DNA of 64,000 nt, from contig CANLXH010000002.1 of NCBI GenBank assembly GCA_947495075.1, positions 1,240,001 to 1,304,000 of the forward strand, in the 5' to 3' direction. Shown piece after piece: positions 19,711 through 27,611 of the stretch (position 1 is its first letter; each line of letters starts with the position of its first letter). The DNA is from an uncultured Croceitalea sp. (GTDB lineage Bacteria > Bacteroidota > Bacteroidia > Flavobacteriales > Flavobacteriaceae). Both the position numbers and the translations under genes were made by a program. Below the pieces are notes generated by a model. It did not search any database. It was not told where the DNA came from and saw nothing but the letters and a program-made list of their open reading frames with translations.

Positions 19711-20328
19711 ATGAAAAAGGTACTTGCCGGAGTTATTATTACATTAACTGTTATTCTAGTGTATCGTTCATGTGCTAATGATGCAAAAAAAGAGACCGTC
19801 CTGGAAGAAAACTCTATGCTCATACAGCAGCAAATTAAGAATGTATCCAAACTCATTGTAACTGAAGGACATTTTGCCGAAGTGTACAATTATAGGGACT
19901 CCAAAACACTTTTTGGAGACTTTATAACGGCCGATAAAAAAGCATTGGTCGTAGTGAATGCAGACGTTAGTGTAGCTTATGATTTAAGTAAGGTCGCATT
20001 TGAGGTCAATGAAGAGAATAAAACCCTCTTCATTAAAAATATTCCGGAACCAGAAATAAAAATCAATCCGGATTTTGAGTATTATGATGTAAGTGCCGAT
20101 TATTTAAACCAGTTTGAGGCATCGGACCATAACAAAATCAAAAGAAACATAAATAACGCGCTATTACAAAAAGTAAGTGCTTCTTCTTTAAAGCGCAATG
20201 CACGGAATAGGTTATTGAGCGAACTTTCAAAATTTTTGGTTTTGACCAATTCTATGGGGTGGACTTTGGTGTATAACGACACTCCTGTAGAGGACCTAAG
20301 TGTTTTTGGTCAGACTTTGGTAGATTAA
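19711..20328 (+). CDS. DUF4230 family protein
   Basis: 205 residues: an N-terminal anchor (VLAGVIITLTVILVY) followed by the DUF4230 pattern (LIVTEGHFAEVYNYRDSK, ADVSVAYDLSKVAFEV, FYYDVSAD-like segment near 118). The family is common in Bacteroidota and Firmicutes; function unknown, extracytoplasmic by topology. Its 3' end overlaps the convergent phenylalanine hydroxylase gene by 33 bp, so the last 11 codons are antisense to that gene's end. Confidence 0.85.
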   Translation: MKKVLAGVIITLTVILVYRSCANDAKKETVLEENSMLIQQQIKNVSKLIVTEGHFAEVYNYRDSKTLFGDFITADKKALVVVNADVSVAYDLSKVAFEVNEENKTLFIKNIPEPEIKINPDFEYYDVSADYLNQFEASDHNKIKRNINNALLQKVSASSLKRNARNRLLSELSKFLVLTNSMGWTLVYNDTPVEDLSVFGQTLVD

Positions 20329-22065
20329 TTCCAAACCATCATCGATTAAACTACTCACCTTAGGGTTAGTTAGTTTTATAGTTTCTAAATGCGCTAAAAT
20401 ACTGTCTTGTGATTGTGTTATTTTTTCTTGGGTCACAATCTCATACAATTCAATAGGCAATAACCAATCATTTGGATAGTTTTTACGAAGTTTTTGAAAA
20501 ATAACTTCTACTTCTTCAACATTAGTAGTTTTTGAGTCCCTTAATTCTTTGGTTTCGCTATAGAGTGATTCAAGTGCTAGAGTCTCTTTGCTTTTTTGTG
20601 GTTTTACCGTTTCTGTAGCAGAAACATGATACAAATTATCAAAAGACCTAAAATCTGCTGCCCCGGCAAAAGCTGAAACAATAGACGAGCCTACCGCAAG
20701 TTTAAAAGTACCTTGTTCTGGTGAAAAAAGAACTCTTTCTTTATAACTCACTGTACAATCTTCAAATTCTATCAAAATTAATTTCCCGTAGATATTACGT
20801 ATTCCTGTAATATTTAAGCCTTCTATAGTAATGCCACTTTCGTACTCAAATGCGATACGCTTGCCATCATAAAAATTATAAGCTTTTAAATCGCGAGGTC
20901 CCATATCTTCTATGGCCAAACTAATTCCTTTTAATTTACCAATCGGAGAGCTAAAACCATTGCTATTATTCTCTGCTCCGTGACCAATAAGTTCTTTTTC
21001 CCTGTTTGCTAATGCGGTTGCCCCTTCGGTTTTAAAGAAAACAACATTGTTATCTTCATCGGTAATCATTTCAGTAAAAATACCTGAAATCTGTAGCCCG
21101 GTATTTAATTCTATTGTGCCTATTTTTTTTGAGTCAATTAACTTTTGTAATCCTCTAAAACCACCTTTTCTTAAGGCCATAGTATTTGAAAATTCCTCTA
21201 AAACTTCCATTAAATAGGCAAAATCTGGAGTAACAAATAATTGTGGTTGCGGTTTGGTGATATCAAATTCGACTTCAGCAGCTTCAATATCATACATTTT
21301 CTTTTCTACTTCAGGGGTCATGCACCATTTGCTTTCACCGATAGAAGAAAGTAAACCTGCGCCATAGATTTCGGGGTTTTCGAGACTGCCGATTAAACCA
21401 TATTCTACGGTCCACCAGTGTAAATTTCTAATTTTTGCCATTTCAGAAAGTGGAACTTTCTTGTTTTGCAAGGTGTGAACTAATGTTTCGGCATCTTTAA
21501 TTTCTTTTTGAGAGGAATTAGCTGATTCTTTTAAAATAGAGAGTGCTCTTACCGCTTCATAAACATCATTATCGTGTGAAGATAAAATTGCTTTTGACCC
21601 TATTTCACCAAATCTTCTTAAATATTCTGCGTAGTCTGGGTTTGCGATAATAGGAGCGTGTCCGGCTGCTTCATGAATAATGTCAGGAGCTGGGGTATAT
21701 TCAATATTCTCTAGTTGGCGAATATCAGAGGCAATAACTAAAATTTTATAAGCCTGAAACTCCATAAATGCATTTGGAGGTATAAAACCATCAACAGCCA
21801 CGGCTGCCCAACCAATGGCTTTAAGAATACGATTCATGCCGTACATGCTAGGGATAGAATCAACAGAGATTCCAGTCATATCTAGACCCTTTAAATAGGA
21901 GTGGTGTGCAACTTCTTTTAAATAAGAAATATTTTTACGCATTACATACCGCCATACTGCCTGATTTATGGGAGAATAATCCTCATAACTTTGTGGCTTT
22001 ATAAATTGTTTTAAATGTGGTGGTAACCTATCAATTAATGGGTTAGATTCAATCTCTTTCTTCAT
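20296..22065 (-). CDS. phhA: phenylalanine 4-monooxygenase with long C-terminal extension
   Basis: Hydroxylates phenylalanine to tyrosine using pterin and non-haem iron. The iron ligands are visible: His131 and His136 in HEAAGHAP, and Glu221 in WWTVEYGLIG. The enzyme core spans about residues 30-310. The protein is 589 residues against roughly 260-300 for typical bacterial enzymes; the extra 280 residues contain no domain I recognise, a layout I associate with Bacteroidota homologues. It is divergent from the TetR gene and adjacent to the phenylacetate operon, so the cell has two routes for phenylalanine side by side. Confidence 0.92.
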   Translation of the reverse strand: MKKEIESNPLIDRLPPHLKQFIKPQSYEDYSPINQAVWRYVMRKNISYLKEVAHHSYLKGLDMTGISVDSIPSMYGMNRILKAIGWAAVAVDGFIPPNAFMEFQAYKILVIASDIRQLENIEYTPAPDIIHEAAGHAPIIANPDYAEYLRRFGEIGSKAILSSHDNDVYEAVRALSILKESANSSQKEIKDAETLVHTLQNKKVPLSEMAKIRNLHWWTVEYGLIGSLENPEIYGAGLLSSIGESKWCMTPEVEKKMYDIEAAEVEFDITKPQPQLFVTPDFAYLMEVLEEFSNTMALRKGGFRGLQKLIDSKKIGTIELNTGLQISGIFTEMITDEDNNVVFFKTEGATALANREKELIGHGAENNSNGFSSPIGKLKGISLAIEDMGPRDLKAYNFYDGKRIAFEYESGITIEGLNITGIRNIYGKLILIEFEDCTVSYKERVLFSPEQGTFKLAVGSSIVSAFAGAADFRSFDNLYHVSATETVKPQKSKETLALESLYSETKELRDSKTTNVEEVEVIFQKLRKNYPNDWLLPIELYEIVTQEKITQSQDSILAHLETIKLTNPKVSSLIDDGLELIYQSLTKNT

Positions 22066-22222
22066 TGCAATAAATAGTTCATGCTATTTAGTCGATAAAA
22101 TTACCAATTAATAAATTGCACTCATCAGTAATTGTATAAAGGATTTCTATAAGACGATATGAATATATATCTTGCTAAAACTCAAAATTCAGCCATTTGT
22201 ATTTGGCCGAAAAAGATTGAAA

Positions 22223-22792
22223 ATGAAATTTGAAACTCGAAAAGAGGAAATAATAAAAGTTGCGGCTACACTTTTTAAAGAAAAAGGATATAGTGCGGTT
22301 ACAATGAGAGATATTGCTGCAGAGATGGGTATGAAAGCAGCCAGTCTTTATAATCATATTAGTTCTAAGCAACATATCTTAAAAGATATCATTATTAAAC
22401 TGGCAGAAGAATTTACAACTGGTTTGACCCAAATAAAAAACTCTAAGGCTACGAGTCTTGAGAAAATGCAAGCTATAGTAGCCTTGCATATTAAGATTAC
22501 CAGTTCTAATACAGACGGTATGGCTTCTTTAAATAATGATTGGATGCATTTAGAAGAGAAGTTGGAGTACTATTTAAAACTACGTTCTGATTATGAAGAT
22601 GATATAAGGGTTATAATAAAAGATGGAATTTTAAAAAAGGAGATTGCGGATGTTAGTGTAGACGTTATTCTTTTCTCTATGCTCTCAACCCTAAGATCAT
22701 TGTATTTATGGATACCTAAGAAGGATGACCTTCATCCTGAAAAACTTACTAAAGACCTTAGCAAAGTGTTAATTAGCGGGGTTAATAAGTAA
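22223..22792 (+). CDS. TetR family repressor, probable regulator of the paa genes
   Basis: About 189 residues from the ATG at 22223, preferred over one 17 codons earlier because it starts right at the helical HTH domain (MKFETRKEEIIKVAATLFKE). The TetR signature is complete: GYSAVTMRDIAAEMGMKAAS then LYNHISSKQHILKDI. The C-terminal ligand domain is unclassified. It is the first gene ahead of paaE on the same strand. The 55 bp after it hold overlapping ACTAAC/GTTAGT inverted repeats, and the same site recurs before the E2 gene at 34790. By analogy with PaaR-type TetR proteins it probably responds to phenylacetyl-CoA or a related acyl-CoA (inference). Confidence 0.9.
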   Translation: MKFETRKEEIIKVAATLFKEKGYSAVTMRDIAAEMGMKAASLYNHISSKQHILKDIIIKLAEEFTTGLTQIKNSKATSLEKMQAIVALHIKITSSNTDGMASLNNDWMHLEEKLEYYLKLRSDYEDDIRVIIKDGILKKEIADVSVDVILFSMLSTLRSLYLWIPKKDDLHPEKLTKDLSKVLISGVNK

Positions 22793-22806
22793 TATTTTGT
22801 AAATTT

Positions 22807-22831
22807 GTTAGTTAAACTAACAAGCGTTAGT
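22807..22831. promoter_or_regulatory. operator upstream of paaE (TetR-type)
   Basis: Two overlapping inverted repeats share a half site: GTTAGTT-A-AACTAAC (22807-22821, perfect) and ACTAAC-AAGC-GTTAGT (22816-22831, perfect arms). They end 16 bp before the paaE start. A second copy of the latter, ACTAACAAACGCTAGT, lies before the E2 gene at 34768. The position fits repression by the adjacent TetR protein. Confidence 0.65.
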
Positions 22832-22847
22832 TAGTCAATTATTTTTT

Positions 22848-23921
22848 ATGTCAGATTTTCACGAAGTTAAAATAGCCGAAGTTTATAAGGAAACTAAAGA
22901 CTGTAGTGTAGTTTCTTTTGATATTCCAGGGAATTTACATGATAAATTTTCTTATAAACAAGGTCAATATTTAACCTTACGTAAAGAATTAAATGGTGAA
23001 GAGGTTAGAAGATCTTACTCCTTATGCTCAAGCCCATTAGAGAACAAATGGCAAGTAGCCATAAAACAAATTCCCGGAGGTATTTTTTCTACCTATGCAA
23101 ATCAAGAGTTAAAGCATGGTGATAGTATAGAACTGATGCCGCCGGCTGGTAAATTCTATGTTGATGTTGATGAGAATAAAGCGAGGAACCATATTGCCTT
23201 TGCAGCCGGAAGCGGAATAACTCCTATCCTCTCTATAATAAAAACCCATTTAATAAAAGAACCACAAAGTACCTTTAAATTATTCTACCTAAATAGAACC
23301 GTTAAATCCATTATCTTTAAAGAAGAAATAGAAAGGCTTAAGAATCAGTTTTTTGGACGCTTTCAAGTATTTTATTTCTTGACCAAGGAAAAAAGAGATA
23401 TTCCTTTTTTAAATGGGAGATTCGATAAAGAGAAGTTAGCTGTACTAACAAAATCTTTTATCGACGTTAAAGATACTTCAAGTTGTTTTTTATGTGGTCC
23501 GCAAGAAATGGTTTTTTTGATTAGAGATAGTTTGCAAGAAGCTGGTTTAGCCAAAGAGAAGATACATTTTGAATTATTTTTTACTGGAACTAATGAAGCT
23601 TCAGAAAAACAAATCGCAGCGGCTCTTGAGCAAAAAGTAGAAGGCACGGAAGTTACAATCATTGATGCCGGAAAGGAGTTTCATTTTGTCATGGATGATG
23701 ATTTTGATAATATCCTTGATGGTGCTTTAGCTGCAGGAGCAGATTTGCCATTTGCATGTAAAGGTGGAGTATGTAGTACTTGTAAATGTAAAATAGTAGA
23801 AGGTTCTGTAGAAATGAAAGTTAATTATGCATTAGAAGAGGATGAAGTTGCTAAAAACTTAGTGTTAAGTTGCCAAGCAGTTCCTACGAGCAATATCGTA
23901 AAAGTCGATTTTGATGTTTAA
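22848..23921 (+). CDS. paaE: phenylacetyl-CoA epoxidase reductase subunit PaaE
   Basis: Passes electrons from NAD(P)H to the PaaABC di-iron epoxidase. Domains in order: an FAD-binding barrel with RRSYSLCSSP (54-63), an NAD(P)-binding fold with AAGSGITPILS (119-129) and CGPQEM (216-221), then a plant-type 2Fe-2S ferredoxin with Cys304, Cys309, Cys312 and Cys342. 357 residues, full length. It is the first structural gene of the operon, whereas in E. coli paaE is last of the five. It follows the operator directly. Confidence 0.96.
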   Translation: MSDFHEVKIAEVYKETKDCSVVSFDIPGNLHDKFSYKQGQYLTLRKELNGEEVRRSYSLCSSPLENKWQVAIKQIPGGIFSTYANQELKHGDSIELMPPAGKFYVDVDENKARNHIAFAAGSGITPILSIIKTHLIKEPQSTFKLFYLNRTVKSIIFKEEIERLKNQFFGRFQVFYFLTKEKRDIPFLNGRFDKEKLAVLTKSFIDVKDTSSCFLCGPQEMVFLIRDSLQEAGLAKEKIHFELFFTGTNEASEKQIAAALEQKVEGTEVTIIDAGKEFHFVMDDDFDNILDGALAAGADLPFACKGGVCSTCKCKIVEGSVEMKVNYALEEDEVAKNLVLSCQAVPTSNIVKVDFDV

Positions 23922-23943
23922 TAATTCGCAAATAACATAAGCT

Positions 23944-24900
23944 ATGAGTGAAGAACAAATAAAGAGTTTAGAAGCCGATTTTGACGCGCGTATTGTACGT
24001 GACGAAAAAATTGAGCCAAAAGATTGGATGCCAGAGAAATACCGGAAAACCCATATTAGGCAGATTTCTCAACATGCACATTCTGAAATTGTTGGGATGC
24101 TTCCAGAAGGTAATTGGATTACAAGAGCACCTTCTTTAAGAAGAAAAGTTGCTTTGTTGGCAAAGGTTCAAGATGAGGCAGGTCACGGTTTGTATTTGTA
24201 CAGTGCCTGTGAAACATTAGGGATTTCAAGAGATGAATTGTACGAACAACTACATTCTAGAAAAGCTAAATATTCGAGTATTTTTAACTATCCAACGGTA
24301 ACATGGGCAGACATGGGTGCTATTGGTTGGCTGGTAGATGGTGCTGCCATTATAAATCAGGTTCCACTTTGTAGTACTTCTTATGGTCCTTATGCGCGAG
24401 CTATGGTTCGTGTTTGTAAAGAAGAGAGTTTTCACCAGAGACAAGGATTTGAGATTATGCATAAGTTGTGTAATGGTACGCCTGAGCAAAAAGAAATGGC
24501 GCAAGATGCCTTAAATAGATGGTGGTGGCCATCGTTAATGATGTTAGGCCCAACTGATGCTGAATCTGTGCATACAGAGCAATCCATGAAATGGAAGCTA
24601 AAGCGTAAGACAAATGACGAATTACGCCAGCAATTTATAGACCAGACAGTTCCACAAGCCGATATTCTTGGCTTAAAAATTCCTGATGCAGATTTAAAAT
24701 GGAATGAGGAAACTGGGCATTATGACTTTGGTGAAATTCAATGGGATGAATTTTGGCAAGTTGTAAAAGGTCATGGTCCATGCAATAAAGAACGTTTAAA
24801 TGCTAGAAAAAAAGCATGGGAAAGAGGAGCTTGGGTTCGTGATGCCGCTATGGCTCATGCAGAAAAGCAATCTAATAAAAAAATAGGAAAAGTAGTTTAA
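23944..24900 (+). CDS. paaA: phenylacetyl-CoA epoxidase catalytic subunit PaaA
   Basis: Di-iron oxygenase subunit that epoxidises the aromatic ring of phenylacetyl-CoA. A ferritin-like helical protein of 318 residues. Iron-ligand motifs are present: the Glu in [16 protein letters not shown] near 79-85, and [12 protein letters not shown] near 159. Length and motif order match PaaA rather than PaaC. It is 22 bp after paaE and 1 bp before paaB, clearly co-transcribed. Confidence 0.96.
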   Translation: MSEEQIKSLEADFDARIVRDEKIEPKDWMPEKYRKTHIRQISQHAHSEIVGMLPEGNWITRAPSLRRKVALLAKVQDEAGHGLYLYSACETLGISRDELYEQLHSRKAKYSSIFNYPTVTWADMGAIGWLVDGAAIINQVPLCSTSYGPYARAMVRVCKEESFHQRQGFEIMHKLCNGTPEQKEMAQDALNRWWWPSLMMLGPTDAESVHTEQSMKWKLKRKTNDELRQQFIDQTVPQADILGLKIPDADLKWNEETGHYDFGEIQWDEFWQVVKGHGPCNKERLNARKKAWERGAWVRDAAMAHAEKQSNKKIGKVV

Positions 24901-24901
24901 G

Positions 24902-25186
24902 ATGAAAAAGAATTGGCCACTTTGGGAAGTTTTTGTTCGTAGTAAAAATGGTTTGGAGCACCGTCATTTTGGAAGCTTACATGCTGCTGATGAAGAAATG
25001 GCATTAGAAAATGCTAGAGATGTGTATACCAGACGAAATGAAGGTGTAAGTATTTGGGTGGTAGAATCTAAACATATTACAGCTTCTAATCCTGAGAATA
25101 ACGGAGAATTGTTTGAACCAGCACAAGATAAGGTGTATAGACATCCTACTTTCTATGACTTGCCTGATGATGTAAAGCATATGTAA
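24902..25186 (+). CDS. paaB: phenylacetyl-CoA epoxidase subunit PaaB
   Basis: Small structural subunit that bridges PaaAC heterodimers in the epoxidase complex. 94 residues with the family pattern WPLWEVFVRSKNGLEHRHFG, then HAADEEMALENARDVYTRR and SIWVV. It starts one base after the paaA stop. Its stop codon lies inside a 9-bp hairpin (25184-25205), which may slow or partly end transcription before paaC. Confidence 0.95.
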   Translation: MKKNWPLWEVFVRSKNGLEHRHFGSLHAADEEMALENARDVYTRRNEGVSIWVVESKHITASNPENNGELFEPAQDKVYRHPTFYDLPDDVKHM

Positions 25187-25205
25187 ATTGGGTAGTCCCA
25201 ATTTA
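25184..25205 (+). other. hairpin over the paaB stop codon
   Basis: TAAATTGGG-TAGT-CCCAATTTA forms a perfect 9-bp stem with a 4-base loop that includes the paaB stop. There is no T run after it, so it is more likely an mRNA stability or attenuation element than a full terminator. Confidence 0.45.
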
Positions 25206-25206
25206 C

Positions 25207-25227
25207 ATTTCGTGTGAAAACAGGAAA
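25207..25227 (-). repeat. palindrome of the paa-locus family, inverted copy
   Basis: ATTTCGTGTGAAAAC followed by AGGAAA. Its reverse complement matches the element at 26166-26185 before paaD except for one base, so paaC lies between inverted copies. The arms TTTC/GAAA and TGT/ACA can fold into a bulged hairpin. Confidence 0.5.
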
Positions 25228-25261
25228 CTCGTAAAATTAAATTAATGTTTAATTTAAATGA

Positions 25262-25279
25262 TTTCCACTTGAGTGGAAA
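25262..25279 (+). repeat. palindrome immediately upstream of paaC
   Basis: TTTCCACT-TG-AGTGGAAA is a perfect 8-bp inverted repeat ending six bases before the paaC ATG. In place and arm sequence (TTTCCAC) it resembles the element before paaI at 28826. It occupies the region where a ribosome would bind. Confidence 0.55.
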
Positions 25280-25285
25280 GTAAAC

Positions 25286-26041
25286 ATGAAAAACGAAAAT
25301 CTATATAATTACATCCTTGGGATTGCTGATAACAACTTAATTCTTGGGCAACGCCTAGGAGAGCTCTGTGGTCATGGGCCTAGTTTGGAGACAGACATTG
25401 CATGTACTAATATTTCTTTAGATTTATTGGGTCAGGTAAGAAGCTACTATCAATATGCTTCAAAACTAAAAGGGGAAGAAACCACGGAAGACAGTATTGC
25501 TTTTTTACGAAAAGAAAGAGAATACGTAAATGTACTTTTAGTAGAGCAACCTAATACAGATTTTGCATATACTATTGTTCGTCAATTTTTGTTTGATATT
25601 TATCATAACCTTTTTTTAGAAGAATTACAGAAAAGTCACGATATCACCCTGACAGCAATAGCAAAGAAAAGTATTAAGGAGGCTAACTACCATAAAAGAT
25701 TCTCCTCTGATTGGGTAAGACGGTTAGGAGATGGAACTCCAGAAAGTAACGCTAAGATTCAGGAAGCTATAGATAATCTTTGGACGTACACAGATGAATT
25801 ATTTCATCAAACAGAAGCTGATAAAGCTATGGTGAAAGAAGGCATTGGAGTAGACGTAACCTTACTTAAGTCTAAATATTATGAAATCGTAAATGAAGTA
25901 CTTACCGAAGCTACGATTACGGTACCTGATACAAAATGGTTTCAAAAAGGTGGTAAAAACGGTATACATACAGAGCATATGGGGTATTTGTTGAACGATA
26001 TGCAGTTCATGCAGCGTACTTATCCAAATATGGAATGGTAA
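25286..26041 (+). CDS. paaC: phenylacetyl-CoA epoxidase structural subunit PaaC
   Basis: Partner of PaaA in the epoxidase; ferritin-like but without a catalytic di-iron centre in characterised homologues. 251 residues with NYILGIADNNLILGQRLGEL, ALDLLGQ-like TNISLDLLGQVRSYY and EANYHKRFSSDWVRRLGDGT typical of PaaC, and WFQKGGKNGIHTEHMGYLL at the C-terminus. It is 99 bp after paaB, a gap filled with hairpins. Confidence 0.95.
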   Translation: MKNENLYNYILGIADNNLILGQRLGELCGHGPSLETDIACTNISLDLLGQVRSYYQYASKLKGEETTEDSIAFLRKEREYVNVLLVEQPNTDFAYTIVRQFLFDIYHNLFLEELQKSHDITLTAIAKKSIKEANYHKRFSSDWVRRLGDGTPESNAKIQEAIDNLWTYTDELFHQTEADKAMVKEGIGVDVTLLKSKYYEIVNEVLTEATITVPDTKWFQKGGKNGIHTEHMGYLLNDMQFMQRTYPNMEW

Positions 26042-26165
26042 TCAATTCCAGAGTAGGTAGGAATCTTATAATCAAAAGAGTAAAAGCTTAAGATTAGAAT
26101 ACAAATATCACTTCGAGTGATTTGTGAAGAATGAGCAAATTGTATCGAGAAGAAATATAATAAGA

Positions 26166-26185
26166 TTTCTGTTTTCACACGAAAT
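26166..26185 (+). repeat. palindrome immediately upstream of paaD
   Basis: TTTCTGT-TTTC-ACA-C-GAAA forms a hairpin with one bulged C, preceded by AATAAGA and followed four bases after GAAAT by the ATG at 26190. The layout is the same as the elements before paaH, paaI and paaZ. It is also an inverted near-copy of 25207-25227. Confidence 0.55.
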
Positions 26186-26189
26186 GTAT

Positions 26190-26690
26190 ATGACAACAAC
26201 AGCGCAAAATATAGATAAGAGACTAGAGGAAATCCTCACGAGTGTTTCTGATCCCGAAATCCCAGTATTATCTATCATGGATATGGGAGTTGTTCGTTCT
26301 GCTATCATAAAGGATGATATGGTCCACGTGGAAATAACACCTACATACAGTGGGTGCCCAGCAATGGATGTTATTGGTGACGATATTCAAAAAGCTTTAG
26401 CTGAGGCAGACTACAAATCAAGAGTAGAATTGGTGTTGGCACCAGCATGGACAACGGATTGGATTACACCCAAAGGCAGAAGAGCGTTAGAAGCCTATGG
26501 TATTGCAGCACCTTTAAATGAAGAAGCTGATAAAAACGTTTTATTGGGAGGGAAACAATTGGTAAAATGTACCAATTGTGGTTCTAAAAATACTAGAATG
26601 GTAAGTCAGTTTGGTTCTACAGCTTGCAAAGCACAGTTTCAATGTAATGATTGCCAAGAACCCTTTGATTATTTCAAATGTTTAAAATAA
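26190..26690 (+). CDS. paaD: PaaD, MIP18-family iron-sulfur maturation factor of the epoxidase
   Basis: Thought to help insert the iron centre of the PaaABC complex. From ATG 26190 the protein is 166 residues. The MIP18/DUF59 core (EEILTSVSDPEIPVLSIMDM, then YSGCPAMDVI) is followed by a C-terminal zinc-like domain with CTNCGSK and CNDCQEPF plus a terminal FKC. Upstream in-frame starts at 26184 and 26124 exist but would put the hairpin or non-homologous sequence into the coding region. The same GAAAT-nnnn-ATG spacing seen at other genes in the operon supports 26190. Confidence 0.92.
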   Translation: MTTTAQNIDKRLEEILTSVSDPEIPVLSIMDMGVVRSAIIKDDMVHVEITPTYSGCPAMDVIGDDIQKALAEADYKSRVELVLAPAWTTDWITPKGRRALEAYGIAAPLNEEADKNVLLGGKQLVKCTNCGSKNTRMVSQFGSTACKAQFQCNDCQEPFDYFKCLK

Positions 26691-26694
26691 CAAT

Positions 26695-27471
26695 ATGTCA
26701 ATAGCATTAAAGATTGAAAATCAGGTGGCTTACATAACATTGAATAGACCTGAGGTTTTCAATAGTTTTAATAGAGAAATGGCTTTAAGTCTGCAATCTA
26801 TCATGGATGATTGTGAGACCAACCCGCAGGTTAGAGCAATAGTTCTAACCGGAAATGGAAAAGCATTCTGCGCTGGTCAAGATTTAAAAGAAGTAACAGA
26901 CCAAGAGTTGAATCCAGGATTTAAAAAAATACTCGAAGAACATTACAATCCAATCATAACAAGAATACGAACTATAAAAAAACCAATAATTGCTGCCGTA
27001 AATGGAGTAGCAGCAGGAGCAGGAGCGAATATTGCGTTGGCGTGTGATATTGTTGTGGCACATGATAAAGTAAGCTTTATTCAAGCTTTTAGTTTAATTG
27101 GTTTAGTTCCCGATAGCGCAGGAACTTTTTTCTTACCACGTTTAATTGGATTTCAAAAAGCATCGGCATTGGCTATGTTAGGGGATAAAATTGGTGCAGA
27201 AGAAGCTGAAAAAATGGGAATGATTTACAAATGTGTCTCTTTAGAGGAATTTGATGAAACCATAAACAAACTAGCTGTAAAATTGGCTAGCATGCCGACC
27301 AAAGCACTTGGATTTATTAAAGAGCTATTTAATCACTCTATGACAAATACACTTGAAGAACAATTGACATTAGAATCTAAATTACAGATTGAAGCAGCAC
27401 AAAGTGAAGATTATGCAGAAGGTGTAGCTGCGTTCATTGAAAAACGTAAACCAAACTTTAAAGGGAATTAG
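26695..27471 (+). CDS. paaG: 2-(1,2-epoxy-1,2-dihydrophenyl)acetyl-CoA isomerase PaaG
   Basis: Crotonase-fold enzyme that turns the ring epoxide into oxepin-CoA. 258 residues; the oxyanion-hole segments are KAFCAGQDLKE (near 62) and NGVAAGAGANIALACD (near 103), and the acidic residue sits in GLVPDSAGTFFLPRLIG, the PaaG-type sequence. It is 4 bp after paaD. PaaG versus another enoyl-CoA hydratase is decided by this motif and by place in the operon. Confidence 0.9.
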   Translation: MSIALKIENQVAYITLNRPEVFNSFNREMALSLQSIMDDCETNPQVRAIVLTGNGKAFCAGQDLKEVTDQELNPGFKKILEEHYNPIITRIRTIKKPIIAAVNGVAAGAGANIALACDIVVAHDKVSFIQAFSLIGLVPDSAGTFFLPRLIGFQKASALAMLGDKIGAEEAEKMGMIYKCVSLEEFDETINKLAVKLASMPTKALGFIKELFNHSMTNTLEEQLTLESKLQIEAAQSEDYAEGVAAFIEKRKPNFKGN

Positions 27472-27489
27472 TATATAGTTTAGTTGTCT

Positions 27490-27508
27490 TCCTGAACTGG
27501 TTTCAGGA
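27490..27508 (+). repeat. interspersed palindrome (CCTGAA/TTCAGG type)
   Basis: TCCTGA-ACTGGT-TTCAGGA hairpin in the paaG-paaH gap. Sequences of this type, with arms TCCTGAA and TTCAGGA, are familiar scattered intergenic repeats in flavobacterial genomes (from memory; not checked). Confidence 0.5.
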
Positions 27509-27530
27509 TTTCATAAATGTTAATACTATC

Positions 27531-27552
27531 TGTTCGAGCGTAGTCGCGAACA
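27531..27552 (+). repeat. interspersed palindrome (TTCGAGCGTAGTCG type)
   Basis: TGTTCG and CGAACA arms surround AGCGTAGTCG. The core resembles the GAGC-GTAGTC-GA repeats common between flavobacterial genes, and a related core occurs at 28774. It is the second of three different palindromes packed into the 134-bp paaG-paaH gap. Confidence 0.5.
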
Positions 27553-27587
27553 AAGTAAAATAGAAATACAAGTTTAATTAAAAAAGA

Positions 27588-27605
27588 TTCCTGCTTTCGC
27601 AGGAA
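27588..27605 (+). repeat. palindrome immediately upstream of paaH
   Basis: TTCCTGC-TTTC-GCAGGAA is a perfect 7-bp stem with a 4-base loop. It is preceded by AAAAAGA and followed by ATGAATATG. This is the cleanest member of the paa-locus family. Confidence 0.65.
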
Positions 27606-27611
27606 ATGAAT

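Noticed and set aside
19693-22065. Toxin-antitoxin or defence pair at the overlapping ends of the DUF4230 and phhA genes
   Set aside because: The 33-bp overlap is convergent between two ordinary, unrelated genes.
26124-26189. Longer PaaD start at 26124
   Set aside because: The added 22 residues are encoded by the palindrome region and are not like PaaD; the ATG at 26190 begins where the family begins.
27471-27611. Promoter for paaH in the 134-bp gap
   Set aside because: I find no TAnnTTTG element; the gap is accounted for by three palindromic repeats.
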